Positions 1 through 13,200 of a stretch of 64,000 nucleotides of DNA are shown in pieces. The notes beneath the pieces were generated by a model. It saw only the letters and a list, made by a program, of their open reading frames with translations, did no database searches and had not been told where the DNA came from. This stretch comes from Agrostemma githago. Lineage: Eukaryota; Streptophyta; Magnoliopsida; Caryophyllales; Caryophyllaceae. Both the position numbers and the translations under genes were made by a program. The stretch covers positions 50,044,078 through 50,108,077 of the forward strand of contig OY288241.1 in NCBI GenBank assembly GCA_958450325.1, written 5' to 3'. How positions within the stretch are numbered: position 1 is the stretch's first letter; each line of letters starts with the position of its first letter.

Positions 1-56
1 AGATTTGTGAGAAATATTTAATTGAAACATGAAGAAACATAAAAAAATGGAGGGAG
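1..56. mobile_element. Truncated Stowaway-like MITE end
   Basis: The window opens inside a small element that ends in GGAGGGAG followed by TA (57-58), the usual Stowaway terminus and target dinucleotide. The preceding bases resemble the inner TIR of the intact 90-bp element at 48719-48808 (both read GAAGAAACATAAA before the GGAGGGAG end). The left end lies outside the window. Confidence 0.5.
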
Positions 57-590
57 TATCAAAGTATATTTTGGTAAAGATAAAATCAAATAACGGATAA
101 TTTTTTTAAAAGTTTATGAACAACATATGTCGTACACGATTTCCTTTTAGGAATGTCAGTCAATATTATTATTCATAAATTACTCGGGTCCTACATATGG
201 AGTAATTATCGTATACCACATGTGATAATTCATCAATTATTGCAGGACAAATTCTTGTTAGTTAATCACGAGCATATCTGTCATAAATATGCGAAAGGTC
301 AAATAATATTCATTTGGGTAAATAGACACAATACTTCTCACTAGGCTTATCTAGTTATCTTATCTAGCCATGTGGTATTATTTGACCGATATTGATTTAT
401 GATAGATTTATCCGTCACAAGAGAGATTTACTACTGTAGCAGACCAAGCAAGCGGATGATGAACGTCTGGTGTTAAATGAACTTCAGCATACGAGGTTTA
501 GGTTTTCTGTGATATACGTCGTATTATTTATGCACGTTTTCAAAAAAAATTCCAAACCCTAACAAGGTCCCACACCCCTTGAAATTAGGT
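57..590 (+). promoter_or_regulatory. Upstream region of the polyamine oxidase gene
   Basis: AT-rich sequence upstream of the TATA box with no coding signal. It is the presumed proximal promoter. The short open frame at 153-344 has no recognisable domain and I treat it as chance. I see no clear transcription-factor motif cluster. Confidence 0.4.
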
Positions 591-598
591 TATAAAAG
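591..598 (+). promoter_or_regulatory. TATA box of the polyamine oxidase gene
   Basis: A canonical TATAAAAG lies 97 bp upstream of the ATG at 695, which would give transcription from about 620-630 and a short 5' leader. No in-frame ATG lies between it and the chosen start. Confidence 0.65.
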
Positions 599-694
599 GA
601 GAGTGGCACTATAATCTTTGGGCATCACAAATAAAATTCTAGTAGTTAATTAACAATATTGTTTTGTAATTTATTATTTGGTGAGAAAATAATT

Positions 695-1104
695 ATGCAA
701 ATTGAGAATATGAAGATATTAATTTTATTATTCATGTCACTTTTTGTAGTTATAGTTTCTGCTGCTTCGCCTAGTGTCGTTATCGTTGGAGCCGGAATGT
801 CGGGTGAGAATTTTCTTTACATTCATTCAATGCCAAACCACAATTGTAAAAATGTGTTGCTGATCATTAAATGCCAAACCACAGTTGTAAATGAGCTGGT
901 CTACTTGATCGACGAGCCTTTGAAATCGGTTCAGTAAAAACTCGGGTTGCTCGAGTATGGACTCAAGCTAAGCTTGAAGTATGAATCAATCGAATGCACA
1001 AGATGACTCTGATTAAAAAATCGGTTGAGTTATAAAATTATGTTTGGGTTTTTTTACAACAATAATGATTTTTAAATTAGTTTTTTTTTTATTTTATAAA
1101 ATGA

Positions 1105-1144
<40 letters not shown>

Positions 1145-1242
1145 TTGTTCAAATAGTATCTCGGCTCCCCTCTAACTTCTTGTAATTTGTTCTGGTGTTT
1201 AATGCAAGTTCCGTTTTCATAAATAAATTAAAAAAAAAAAAA

Positions 1243-1279
<37 letters not shown>

Positions 1280-4200
1280 TAAGGAATGTAATGACAGATT
1301 GTGGTTGAGTTCATAGTTTTTTGATTTGATGAGGTAAAAAACGTGGTCGAGTTCGGCCTCAAAGGCGAGTCAATAACGAGCTTATCAAAGCTTGATTGAG
1401 TGAGATACCATTGGTTATCACTCCCATAATCATGCTCTGAAAAAATAAAGAGCTCGAGAAAAGCTTATGGTTGATCGGGTTCGAGAAATGTCATAAAAAA
1501 GAGCCGGAATTGAGTTTTGATTTCATGACCTTGCGTTTGGGATGTAATTCCATTTTCAATATAGGACAGAGTTGATCTCAGTTGACAACACCTTGGGACA
1601 TACACACATTTATATAATTATTACGGATGGAGTACTATTGGACCGTCTCTTAAGAGATTTTGTGATAAAATTATATTGATTGTGACCCTCCAATGAAAAT
1701 CATATTGATCTACTGTGTGTTTAGTTCAGATCACTTTACAACACCCAAATATGATTGATAAGAGAAATAATTGAACGTAGCCATTATTAGCAATAATTAT
1801 CCAAGTACAAAATATATAGGAGTACTAGCCGCGGGTTGCCCTAGCTATTTGAGACCATCAATATATATATATATATATATACTCATACTTACGGACATCA
1901 CACAGTTCATTTGTACATAATTGATACGTATAGTAAAATATTAATCGTGTTTTATTTTCATATATAGATGTATCTAAGAAACTGTGGTGTGTATGTATAT
2001 ATACGTCCTAATAATTTGACATACAATGCACGAAAAATTCAGGGATTTCTGCTGCAAAGCAACTTCAAGATGCAGGAGTTGGTGACTTCATAATCTTGGA
2101 GGGAACCGACAGAATTGGTGGTCGCATCCACAAGATAGAATTCGGAGGTGCGACTGTCGAGATTGGTGCAAATTGGCTTCACGGTGCTGAAGGCCCCGAG
2201 AAAAATCCCATGTTTGAAATCGCAAAGACAATCAAACTCAAAAACTTCTTCTCCGACTATAGCAATGCTTCCTTAAACACCTACAAACAAGAGTTAGTAC
2301 TTGCTTAGTAGTCTAATCTTACCCTAAACCTTGATTAATTAATCTCTTTTTTTATTCTTAATATCTTACTTGATAAACATCAACCACAACGTTAAGAGCT
2401 ATTTCATCCACCCCACTAAAAAAATTTCATTTACTATACACAAAAATCGAATTACTGAGATAAGAATTGTTTTTAATTTATTAAAACGAAAAAAAGGTAA
2501 AGGGAAAAAAATTTAATTATCTAAAAGAGAAACTATTGACTCGAATGGATAGAGTACTACCACCATTTTAACAATGTCACGTACAAGACTTGGTGATCTT
2601 ACACTAACCTTTTTATTTCGAGTTTTTATGCTTTAATGAATAAGGATCTTCAATATACTACTCCCTCCGTTCAAGTCGAACATTTTCTTTTTCTTTTTGC
2701 ACAAGTTCTAAGAACTCGATTGTTTATTATTAAAGTCACAAATAGGTAAAATCTAAATATTTGTTTAATATTAAATGTAGAGTAGATAGGGGCATTTATG
2801 TCTTTAAAGTATTTTTTAATTATTAAAACAATGATTAAAATGGAAATGGGTAAATTGGACTTGAACGTTCCAAAAATGAATAAGGGAAGGTTCGGCTTTA
2901 ACAGAGGGAGTACTTCGTAATTATTAAACTAGAACGTAAACCTAAGCGCAATTTTCTTGCCTAAATCAATTTATATATCGATCTCAATACTTATATATGT
3001 CAATTTTATAATCTAAAAAATTAAATAATAAACCAAAATTGTTGTTGACAATATTTGTTGTAAATATAATAATTTTTTTGATACAAATTAAGTGGTCATT
3101 CTAATATATAATCAGGTTCTAGTTAGAACCACTCTTCAATGAGAACCGTGAAAATTAGCTTAGTTACACGTACACTTAAGGATATCAATTACATTTTCGA
3201 AAGGAACAAAAAATGAGGATTTGGTGTGTCCATACGGCCGATCGCCAAGCCCCCTACGCCAAACAGGCCGGGCCGCCCCCTTATCGATCCCCTCTATTTT
3301 TGTTCCACTAAGGACTCGCTTGGAATGGGAGTAATATATTAAGGGGGTAATGGAGTTAAAATGAACTAGAAAATGGAGGAGATGAGTGGTTAGTGTTTCT
3401 ATTTTGTAATGCATAAATGTTGAGCTATTGAGATAAAGTGATTAAGATTAAATTAGGAGAAAGTAAAAGAAAGACAATGAGATCATTATTATACAGTTCG
3501 ACCTGATAAAATTGACGTGACCCGACACTCGAACTGAAAATCCAAGTTTGACCCGTAATTTGAATTGACTCACCTAACCGATAAACTGGCGCAAATTGTT
3601 TATTATGCTTTAAATTGTTGGAAATAACAATCCCGAAAATGATATGAGTCCAAATAATCTGGTTCAACCTGAAATTGACCCAATTCTTACTGATCCGAAT
3701 ATAACTCGAGACGACCGGTTGACCCAAACATAATAATAACATTATTTAATTTAAAATATTTAATAGAAAATAAAATATAAAATACTTATAGTAATTGCTA
3801 AATATTAGGTGACATATATATTGGGAGATTCTTTTTGCAGGAAAAGTTAAAAAGATCAAATTGCCCCTTGATTTTTGTTTGAGTGAATAAGAGATAATAA
3901 TAATAATAATAATAATAATAATATAGATTGTTATGGAAATAATATCAATTGCAATTAACATAATAGGTTGTTTTATTTGTCAGCAGGTTTATACCTAATC
4001 TATTTTCAGATATTTTGACACGTTTAAATAAATTATATTACCATCAAATTATTTTAAACTTGTGTCTTTGACATTTTAAGAAGTTATATACAAAAATATT
4101 TTATTAATATGAAAATTAGGATTAATATTATATTAGATTAATAGTTATTATGATATTTATATTATATAGATTATTATGAAAATTCTGATATATTAAGAAA

Positions 4201-7200
4201 GTGTGTTTTGGCGCCAAAAAACCAATGTGTGGTTCCTGTATTATATATTAGTATAGATAGATAGATAAAATAATCATTCATTCTTAGATATTAACCAACA
4301 ATCTTTTAAGGCAAAAAAAAAAACTTCTAAGACTATAAAGTTAAGTAAAATTATAATGAGGTGATGAAATTCTATTATATTACGAAGTATAAATAAGAGT
4401 AATAATTCGTTCTTAGATATCAACTAACAATCTTTTCAGTCTTAAAAAAAGCTCAGAAGACTGTAAACTTATGTAAAATTATCTCACATCGAAAAATTAT
4501 GATGAGGTGATGAAATTCTATACAATATTATAAATAAGAGTGATCATTCGTCCATAAATATCAAGCAATCTTTGAGTCTACTTAAAGAAACTTTAAAAAC
4601 TATAAACTTAAGTACAAAATTTTTCCACATCGAAAAGTTATGATTAAGTGATGTAATTATTATAAATAAGAAAATTAATCATTCGTTCTTATATATAAAA
4701 AAAATCTTTTGAGTCCTTAAAAAGTTCTTAAGACTAGAAACTTAGGTAAGATTATCCCACATCAAAAAATTATAATAAGGTGAAGAAATTCTATTATATA
4801 AACATGAGTAATCATTCGTCCAAAAATTATAATAAGGTGATCGAATTTTATTATATAAATAAAAGTACGTCCTTAACTTAAATCCCGTTCGAACCACAAC
4901 TTCGGTGTGAACCGTCCAAACCTCACTTACACTTTTATAAAGCTCCACTTACACTTCTAGGGGCTCCACTTACACTTTAAAAAAGGCTTAAAAAAAACTT
5001 CAGACCGGTCAGGGGCAGGGGCCCGTGGACCGACCGGGTATATACCCGTCCGGGAATATACCCTCATGGTCGGCCGACAGTGCACAGGGGGGCCGGTCAG
5101 CCGACCTGACTACCCAATTTTTATATATTTTATTTGTATTTTTAAAAGTGTAAGTGGCGCCCTTAAAAGTGTAAGTGGAACCCCTAAATGTGTAAGGGAA
5201 CCTCTAAAACTGTAAGTGAGGTTCAGACGGTTCGCACCGGATCCCACCCCTACATATATATAATATAATATAAAAGATACATTTTTCAAACAATTTTTAA
5301 GACTATAAACCTAAATAGAATTATCGCATATTAAAAAATTATGTTGAGTTGATGAAATTCTATACCACAAATGAGAGACATCATTCGTTTTTAGATATTA
5401 ACCAAAAAAATTTAGTCTTATAAAAGCTCTTATAGCTATAAATTTAAGTAAATTATCTCACATCGAGAAATTATAATAAGATGATGATTATCTACTATAT
5501 AAATAAAAGTAATCGTTCGTCTATAGATATCAACGAGAATTCTTTTAAATCCTAAAAAGCATTCTTAAGAATATAATTAAATTCAACTAGAATTATCCTA
5601 CATCGAAAAATTATAAGTTGATTGAATTCTATTATATATTTAAGAGCAATCATTCATCTTTATATGTCAATCTGAAAGCTTTTGTGTCCTAAAAGAGCTT
5701 TTAAGACAATAAACTTAACTAAAATTTTCCCACATTGAATAATTGTGATGGAGGTGATGAAATTCTAGATCATCAATAAGAAAAATTATTTGTTTTTAGA
5801 TATTAATAAAAAAATCTTTTGAGTCTTATAATAGCTCTTAAGGGTATAGATTGAATTAAAATTATCTCACATAAAAAAATTGCAATAAGGTGATGGAATT
5901 CTATTATATAAATAAAAAATGTAAGCATCGTCTTTAGATATCAATCAAAAATATTTTGAGTCCTAAATAGAGTTCTTAAAACTATAATTTTAAGTAGAAC
6001 TATAACACATCGAAAAATAATGATGAGCTGATGAAATTTTATCCTATATCATAAATAAGAGAAATCATTCGTTTTAGAATTAACCAGAAAAATCTTGTGA
6101 GTCTTATAACAACTCTTAAGGCTATAAATTAAAGTAAAATTATCCCTCATCGAGAAATTATAATAAGACGATAAAATTTTATTATATAAATAAAAGTCCG
6201 TCAGCCAGTAGTTTTACCAATTTATGCAATTCTCTAACTTGGTGTCATTAAAAATCGGCTCGTGCATCGCGCGGGCCTTCCAACTAGTAATATATATACT
6301 CCCACCGATTGCCTATATATTATTATCTTCTTCATTTTCTTATTGGGTTGAATTTGATTTTTTTTCCTTCTTTCTATTTATGGAAAAACTTTTCCACCCA
6401 TTTTACCATCTTTTATTAATATAATATTTCTTTTTTTGGTACTTTTTCATTAAACTTTTCTCGTTTAATTATTAATATAATATTTCACTTTTCTACTTTT
6501 TCATTCCATCTTTCCCCTTTTAATAGCACTCCGTATGATACTCCCTCCTTATTTAGGACAGAAAAAGAAAGGGGAAGATTATAGGCAATCAAAGGGAGTG
6601 TGTGTATATATATATAGAGGAAGGATCAAGTGAATCCACTTATCATAATTGAGTTCGTGAGTCCTCATCTCAACCCTTAAATTAGTGATAGATTAATGGT
6701 TAAGATTGTTTTGTCAATTAAGGAAATAACTAACTAAATCTTGGTAAATATTTTATTTTTTTCTCTCTTCTCCTTAATTATCTTAATGCAAATCTTCTCC
6801 CTCCCATCAAATTTTTAACTGCATCTTTCTATCACACACCAAGCGCGTCGTTTCATCTTCATTTTCACCAAAAAAAAAAATCATCATTTCGCTACTGTCA
6901 TGTTACTCTAACTCATACAATGTGTTACTCTAATTCATGAATTTTGTTACTTTAACTCATAAAATATGTTATGTTACATAATAGTGTCTTACAAAAACAT
7001 TATGTTGCAAAATGTATGTTTCTATTAAAGATACTCCAAAACAAAAATTATAAAACTCCATTATAATTCCAATTTTTTACACCTATTACTCTAAGAACTT
7101 GATATTGGTAATCAAATTATACTCATAAATTGTGTTACTGTAACTCATTATGTATGTTACTCTAACGCATAATGTGTGTTATTCTAACGCATAATGTGTG

Positions 7201-10173
7201 TTATTCTAACTCATTTTACAGCAATAAATTGGTACATGAGTTCCAACTGAATCAACTTCATTACAATTTCAATGTTTCACACCTTTTACTCATAATCTGT
7301 GTTACTGTAACTCATTAAGTATGTTACTCTAACGAATAATGTATGTTACTCTAACAATATACTATCCTACTTAGAATTATGCTTCTTCATCCTCCTCATC
7401 CTCTTCTTCATCATCATCATCGTCAGAAGCTTTGATTTAATATAACCACCGCGCCATCTGTTCGTTGTGTACCTCCTCACATCGAATCCACAAGCCAATG
7501 CGTAGATTTTATAGAAGTTTACTGACTCATCCACGTCCGTGAAGATCTGCCCTATGTATGGAGGAAACTCTCACCCACATCCCTACACCATTTATGTGCT
7601 TTTGCGTTTACTGAAAAATAATAACAGTGCCAATAACCGTGGCGAAAAAAAAACAATCAGAACTTCAAATATGGATTAAAGTAACAAATGATAAGAATTA
7701 AAGTAACAGATGAAGTGCATTGAAATAACACTGGATTCAATTAACAGAGGATGCTTATACACCAGGTATAAAGTAACAGAGGTCAGACATTATAGTAACA
7801 GAAAGTGTGAATTAAAGTAACAGATAATGTTCATTAAAATAACACCAGGTATAGGTTAGTGCAAAAAATTCATATAATGATTAGAAATGAGAGTATGACG
7901 CAATATCTTTCTTTGAATGAGGGTGATATTCGTTGATATTGTTTCCTATTTTGAAGTCAATCACGTCCCATAATTATAGGAAGCAATACCTTTTTTTTTT
8001 CTTTTTTTTTATATGGCGGTATTCTAAATCCTTTTTGTCACTCCAATGCATTACAGTAATAGATGAAAAGAACTAAAGTAACAGATGAAGTGCGTTAAAG
8101 TAACACGGGATTCAGTTAACATTATGTGCATTAAAATAACAAGGGTTAGCCATTAAAATAACAGATTGTATATTAAAGTAACACAATATGTGCATTACAA
8201 TAACTCCATATATTTGTTCGTGCGTAAAATTCATATAATGCTTAGACCTTTTTGTCTTACATTTTTGTGTTACTCTAATTAAAATTAGGTGTTACTGTAA
8301 CTCAGAACGTATGTTACTTCAACGCCGTGTCTGCTTCAATAGAAAACAAAACAATAGTATCAGTGAAGCTTAAGAAAAACCTAAAAAATAAACAAAACAA
8401 TAACACGAGAGTAATGGACCGTTGATATGAATCTGTGAATAATCAAATGAATAAAATTTCACCTTTTAACGAATATAAAATTTTGGAATCTATACTAACA
8501 AGAGAGCAATGAACCAGATATGAATCTATGGTGAATGAAATGACCGTGAAAGCAATATCGACATGACAATCGACGAAAAACATGAAAGCAAATTGACACA
8601 AATTAGTCAAGATGATGAATAAAAATTGACGCAAAACATGAATAACGAAACTCACCATTGTTATAGTCGATGAATTGATTATCAACAGTTGATGAAGATG
8701 TCGCGATCATTGAATCCATAGTAACGGGATTTCGAGCACAAATTTGAAGAAATGAACGTGATATTGGAAGTTTTTTTTAAGGTTTTGATGAACGTGAACG
8801 TGAATGAATGAGTGAATGAACGTGATGTTATTGTTTCCTAAAATTATGGGAGTTATTTTAGGAAGCAGTATCTCCATTTTTTTTAATGTAAATATTAGGA
8901 TACATCTTGTCCATCCATTCCCATTCCATTCAATGGATGGATGAGATGAGGACTTAGGGACTCATATATAGAGAAGAACTCATAAGAGTCTTACTATACA
9001 CACACACACACATTGAATTACATTTTTGTAACAGAGGTTTACTTAATCTTAACGAATTTTCCTGAACTTTTCCTATTTTACCCTTTATAAATCTTTAGCC
9101 TTTTATACTCTTGTACTAACGACATTCATTCAATTTAGATTTTCTTTGTTTATCAATTTATATAATCAATCAACACTCCAAACTCGATTATCGATTTTGA
9201 TTTAATTACCAATGACGTAATTATTTTTATTGAATTTGACATACAAAAAAATTTAAATTTTTATCATTGATAATACAAAAATATAATAGTTCATAATATA
9301 AAGTTTAATTTTTGACATGGTAAAATGGAAAAAACAAGAAAGAAATTTACATAAGAAAAAGAAAAAAAAACCAGAAAGATAAAAACGAAGAAAAAGAAAA
9401 AAGTAATTTTATGTTAAAAAAAATTACTTTTCTAGAGGTTAAACTATACCCCACCTTCCACCACCCCCACCATCCTCAGCCACCAATCAGATCCGACCGT
9501 CACCTACCCACCACCCACACCCGATCATCCGACCCTCACCCACCCACTATCCGGACCGACTCGACCAAACCTTCACCCACGCATGATCACCGATCCCAGC
9601 CACCCCGATCATCTTTACTCACTAACCCAGCCGACCCAACGCGACTCTTACCCACCCACCACCACCCTGGACCGAAGCGACCAGCCACCTCTTTTCACCG
9701 ACCTAGATGGTTCTGATGGTGGTGCAGTGGTTGTTCAATGTTCATGGTGTGTTAAGGATGATTGAATTTTAAGGTTAATTTTGAGAATGAATTGAAATGA
9801 CAAAAATAAATCGATAAAATATCGTTAATTGGGTAAAAGCGCGTTAGAAAAAAGACTGAACCTATTTATATGTATATATATATATAGGGTGGGATCCGGT
9901 GCGAACCAATGTTCGGTGCTAACTTTTCCTTACAGTGCGCACCCCACTTAAACTTTTTTATACTTCCACTTACACTTTTAAAAATACCAAAAAAAAAAAA
10001 AGGCCATCAGGCCGACTGACCGGCCCCCTGCCCAGACCGGCCTGATTTCCAATCTTTTTTTTTGTTGCCATTTTTAAAGTGTAAGTGGAGCATTAAAGAA
10101 GTGTAAGTGGGGTTCGGCCGTAAGCAATAGTTAGCACCGAAGTTGTGGTTCGGATGAGATCCTAAATCATATA

Positions 10174-10216
<43 letters not shown>

Positions 10217-13200
10217 TGGTATCACAAATCTAATGAGAAATCATTTCTTTTACCCAACTAATATAGAACTAAATCAACCGCATATGGCTTGGGTTATGCC
10301 CTAATCAAACAATAACTATAAGTGTCCTATCTTTATTGTAGTCCAGTGAGATCGTTTGTCCCACTTTTGTGTCCCATTCGTAGGGTTACAACCCTTAAAC
10401 CTAAGGATCTGTTACGAGTATTAACCGAAAAGACAAAAGTAGAGGGATAACAATTATACCTTATTTGCAGCGGAACAACGTATTAATAAGAAGTATAATA
10501 AACCCAGAAATATATATAATCTCCACGGACAGAATAAAACACCCCAAACGTGATGGCTCCTTTGGTATCCACACGGGTACAGAACTGCGGCGTATATGCT
10601 AGTTTAAAGGTACGTGAGACCGTCTCACAACTTCTCTCTTTATCTCTCTTATAACTCTTTATAAGACGAATATATTATGAGTCAATACTCTTTTTTTAAT
10701 ATTATGGTTCATCATATGAACCTCCTTTTATAGGAGATTAGAAGGTGGAATTAGGTTATTACACTAACTCTAATTACCATAATTAGATTATATTACTACA
10801 AATCTAATTACCATACCCAACAAGGCAGCTGAGTCCGTATTACTACTGACTTGATATATATTTAATATATCGATATATATTAATAATATCCCGTACATAT
10901 TGTGTGTGACCCAATGGGCCCACTTAAGACTACCAAACACGTAACTCATTTACGTGTCAATCCGACATCGACCTTTAGCAAGGCATATCGGAAACATAGA
11001 CTTAAGCGGGTTAATCCGTATAGGACAGTGGGCATAACTCCTTCAGTCTCCCACTTGTACATGTCCTCTCAAGAACGACGTTAAGTCTCTTTGCTACTAT
11101 TGTCTCCAATTGAGAATGAGGTAAGAAGAAGTGTCATCCTCGCATGTCTCAATCTTTTACTCGAATCTCTGAGTTGACTTGTTAAAAGAGCAGATATATG
11201 ACAATCATCCTATCTGAGCGCGGCCACGCATTTGCACAAGTCACACTCTTCAAGTGGCCAAGAAATAATAAATTCCCTTCAATAAAGAAAGAGCAAATCC
11301 CCTCTTGTGTAACCACATCCTATCACATGATCCATGCAGGCCCAATAACCATCCATAGCCCCCTTTAACAGCTGACGAGGAATAGTATCAAATCATACAC
11401 ATCACATGTACAGAATAGTCAAAAACTCAGGTCTAAAGACCATACAAGTTCATAACTTGTAAAGAACTTTACTGACACTAAGAGAAATCTTAGAAAAATC
11501 CTTTTCGGCGGGTCTGTCTAATGCATGTTCTTAACATACACCCATGTGCCTGGTTTAGTATCTCAATACCTATGACTCAAGGAACTTAGTCATAAACCAA
11601 CTCACACACTAGTCATTTAAGGGTATTCAAATGTCTCAACATAATATCCTGACTTGAGACAAAATAATTACATCATCCAAATAGAGTTCCAAGACTAAGT
11701 CACGTACTTAGTGATCCATTTCATCAATGTAAATTATTTAGGGACAAAACTCGGTTACATTAACCAAATGACAATATGTCCATACATATATCATTTATCG
11801 AAATAACTCCCACTAAACCTTTTCAATCCATATCTCATAGGGTGTCTATTCTCCGACTTACATGAACAATTTCATCAACATTGTACATAGACTTTTATAG
11901 TGCATAACTTTCTAAAGCGTCAATAATATCTGCATATGACTCATCATAGACCAAATCATATCAAATATGGTTCGATGTAGTTTGAAACATTTTTCACTAC
12001 TTCTAAGATGATCACAATCTTTTAGTTCAATTCTCTGCTTCAATCATATCGAACGACTCGTACCAACTTATCAAGTTGATCTTGTATTTTCATCTGAATT
12101 TCCTTAAACAATTCAAAGCATTCAGATTTAAGTTTCATCAAATGAACAAAATCATACGTGTTACCCATTTTTGCAACATCACTAGTTAAACTCACACGTA
12201 TCTGTATATGTGTGATCCAACAAGTCTAAGTACCCTCCCACTACAAATAATAGGAGACACTTATAATGTCATTTATCCATCTAAACAAGATCCATTTGCC
12301 TCAGTTGATCATTATCAATAAGGTTTATAATTTCATCATTATGAAACTTATTCTTATGTTTCTTGTCTCATGGATTAAGGACAATGCCATAATAGGTAAA
12401 ACTCGTGTCGAGGGACGAAATCTTTTGGTTGTTTTGTTACAAATAAAAGCATTCACTACTAGGAATATAGAACTCAACAATCATGTTAGCCTTATTGTAC
12501 CTCATATTATTGCAAGGTATAGAGCAACAATTGTTCTACTTTTATCAAAAAATTTCATGCCCATACATGAAACAGGATCAATGTCCTTGCTTATGACTAG
12601 TACAAGAATAACAATTATTCAATTTCAGTATTCAGCTTTATGGTAAAATTAAGTGATTTTCTTTTTATATATGAAACAACAACGTTTGTTCATTTCACTC
12701 ATAAAACACTTCACTTATATACCATTATTCCACCCACTTTGAGCCATCACATCCACAATGTAATAGTTGCATTTGGTATCTTATATCAAAACAGTAGAAT
12801 GCAAGTAACAATTACTCTAGTAACATACACACCATAAGTCATACTTCAATAATTGATTTGCAGATTTTCAAGACATTTCTAGAAACTATCTACCAATATC
12901 ATATATATATATATAGAGAGAGAGATGGGGGGTTCACATAAGGACAACCCTCCTTATAAGTACATAAGTCCACATTTGAACCTTTGGATGGGGTGAGGAT
13001 GGAGGGTTGAGATTTATTTAATCATAATTAAGACACTTAGTACCCCAAAGCAAAACAAATACCAATACAACCCAATTTAATACACACTCTCTCCAACCCA
13101 ATTTAATACACACTCTCTCCAACCCAATTTAATACACACTCTCTCCAACCCAATTTAATACATTCTTTCCAACCCAATTTAATACATTCTCTCTCAAACT

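Noticed and set aside
659..937. Open frame of 92 codons starting at 659
   Set aside because: It starts at TTG; the real start is the ATG at 695, and the part after 803 is intron 1 read-through.
6540..6600. Possible further Stowaway MITE (CTCCCTCCTTATTTAGG)
   Set aside because: No convincing complementary right end or TA duplication.
9411..9716. Proline/histidine-rich 101-codon frame
   Set aside because: Low-complexity C-rich repeat with no domain and a partially overlapping alternative frame of equal quality.
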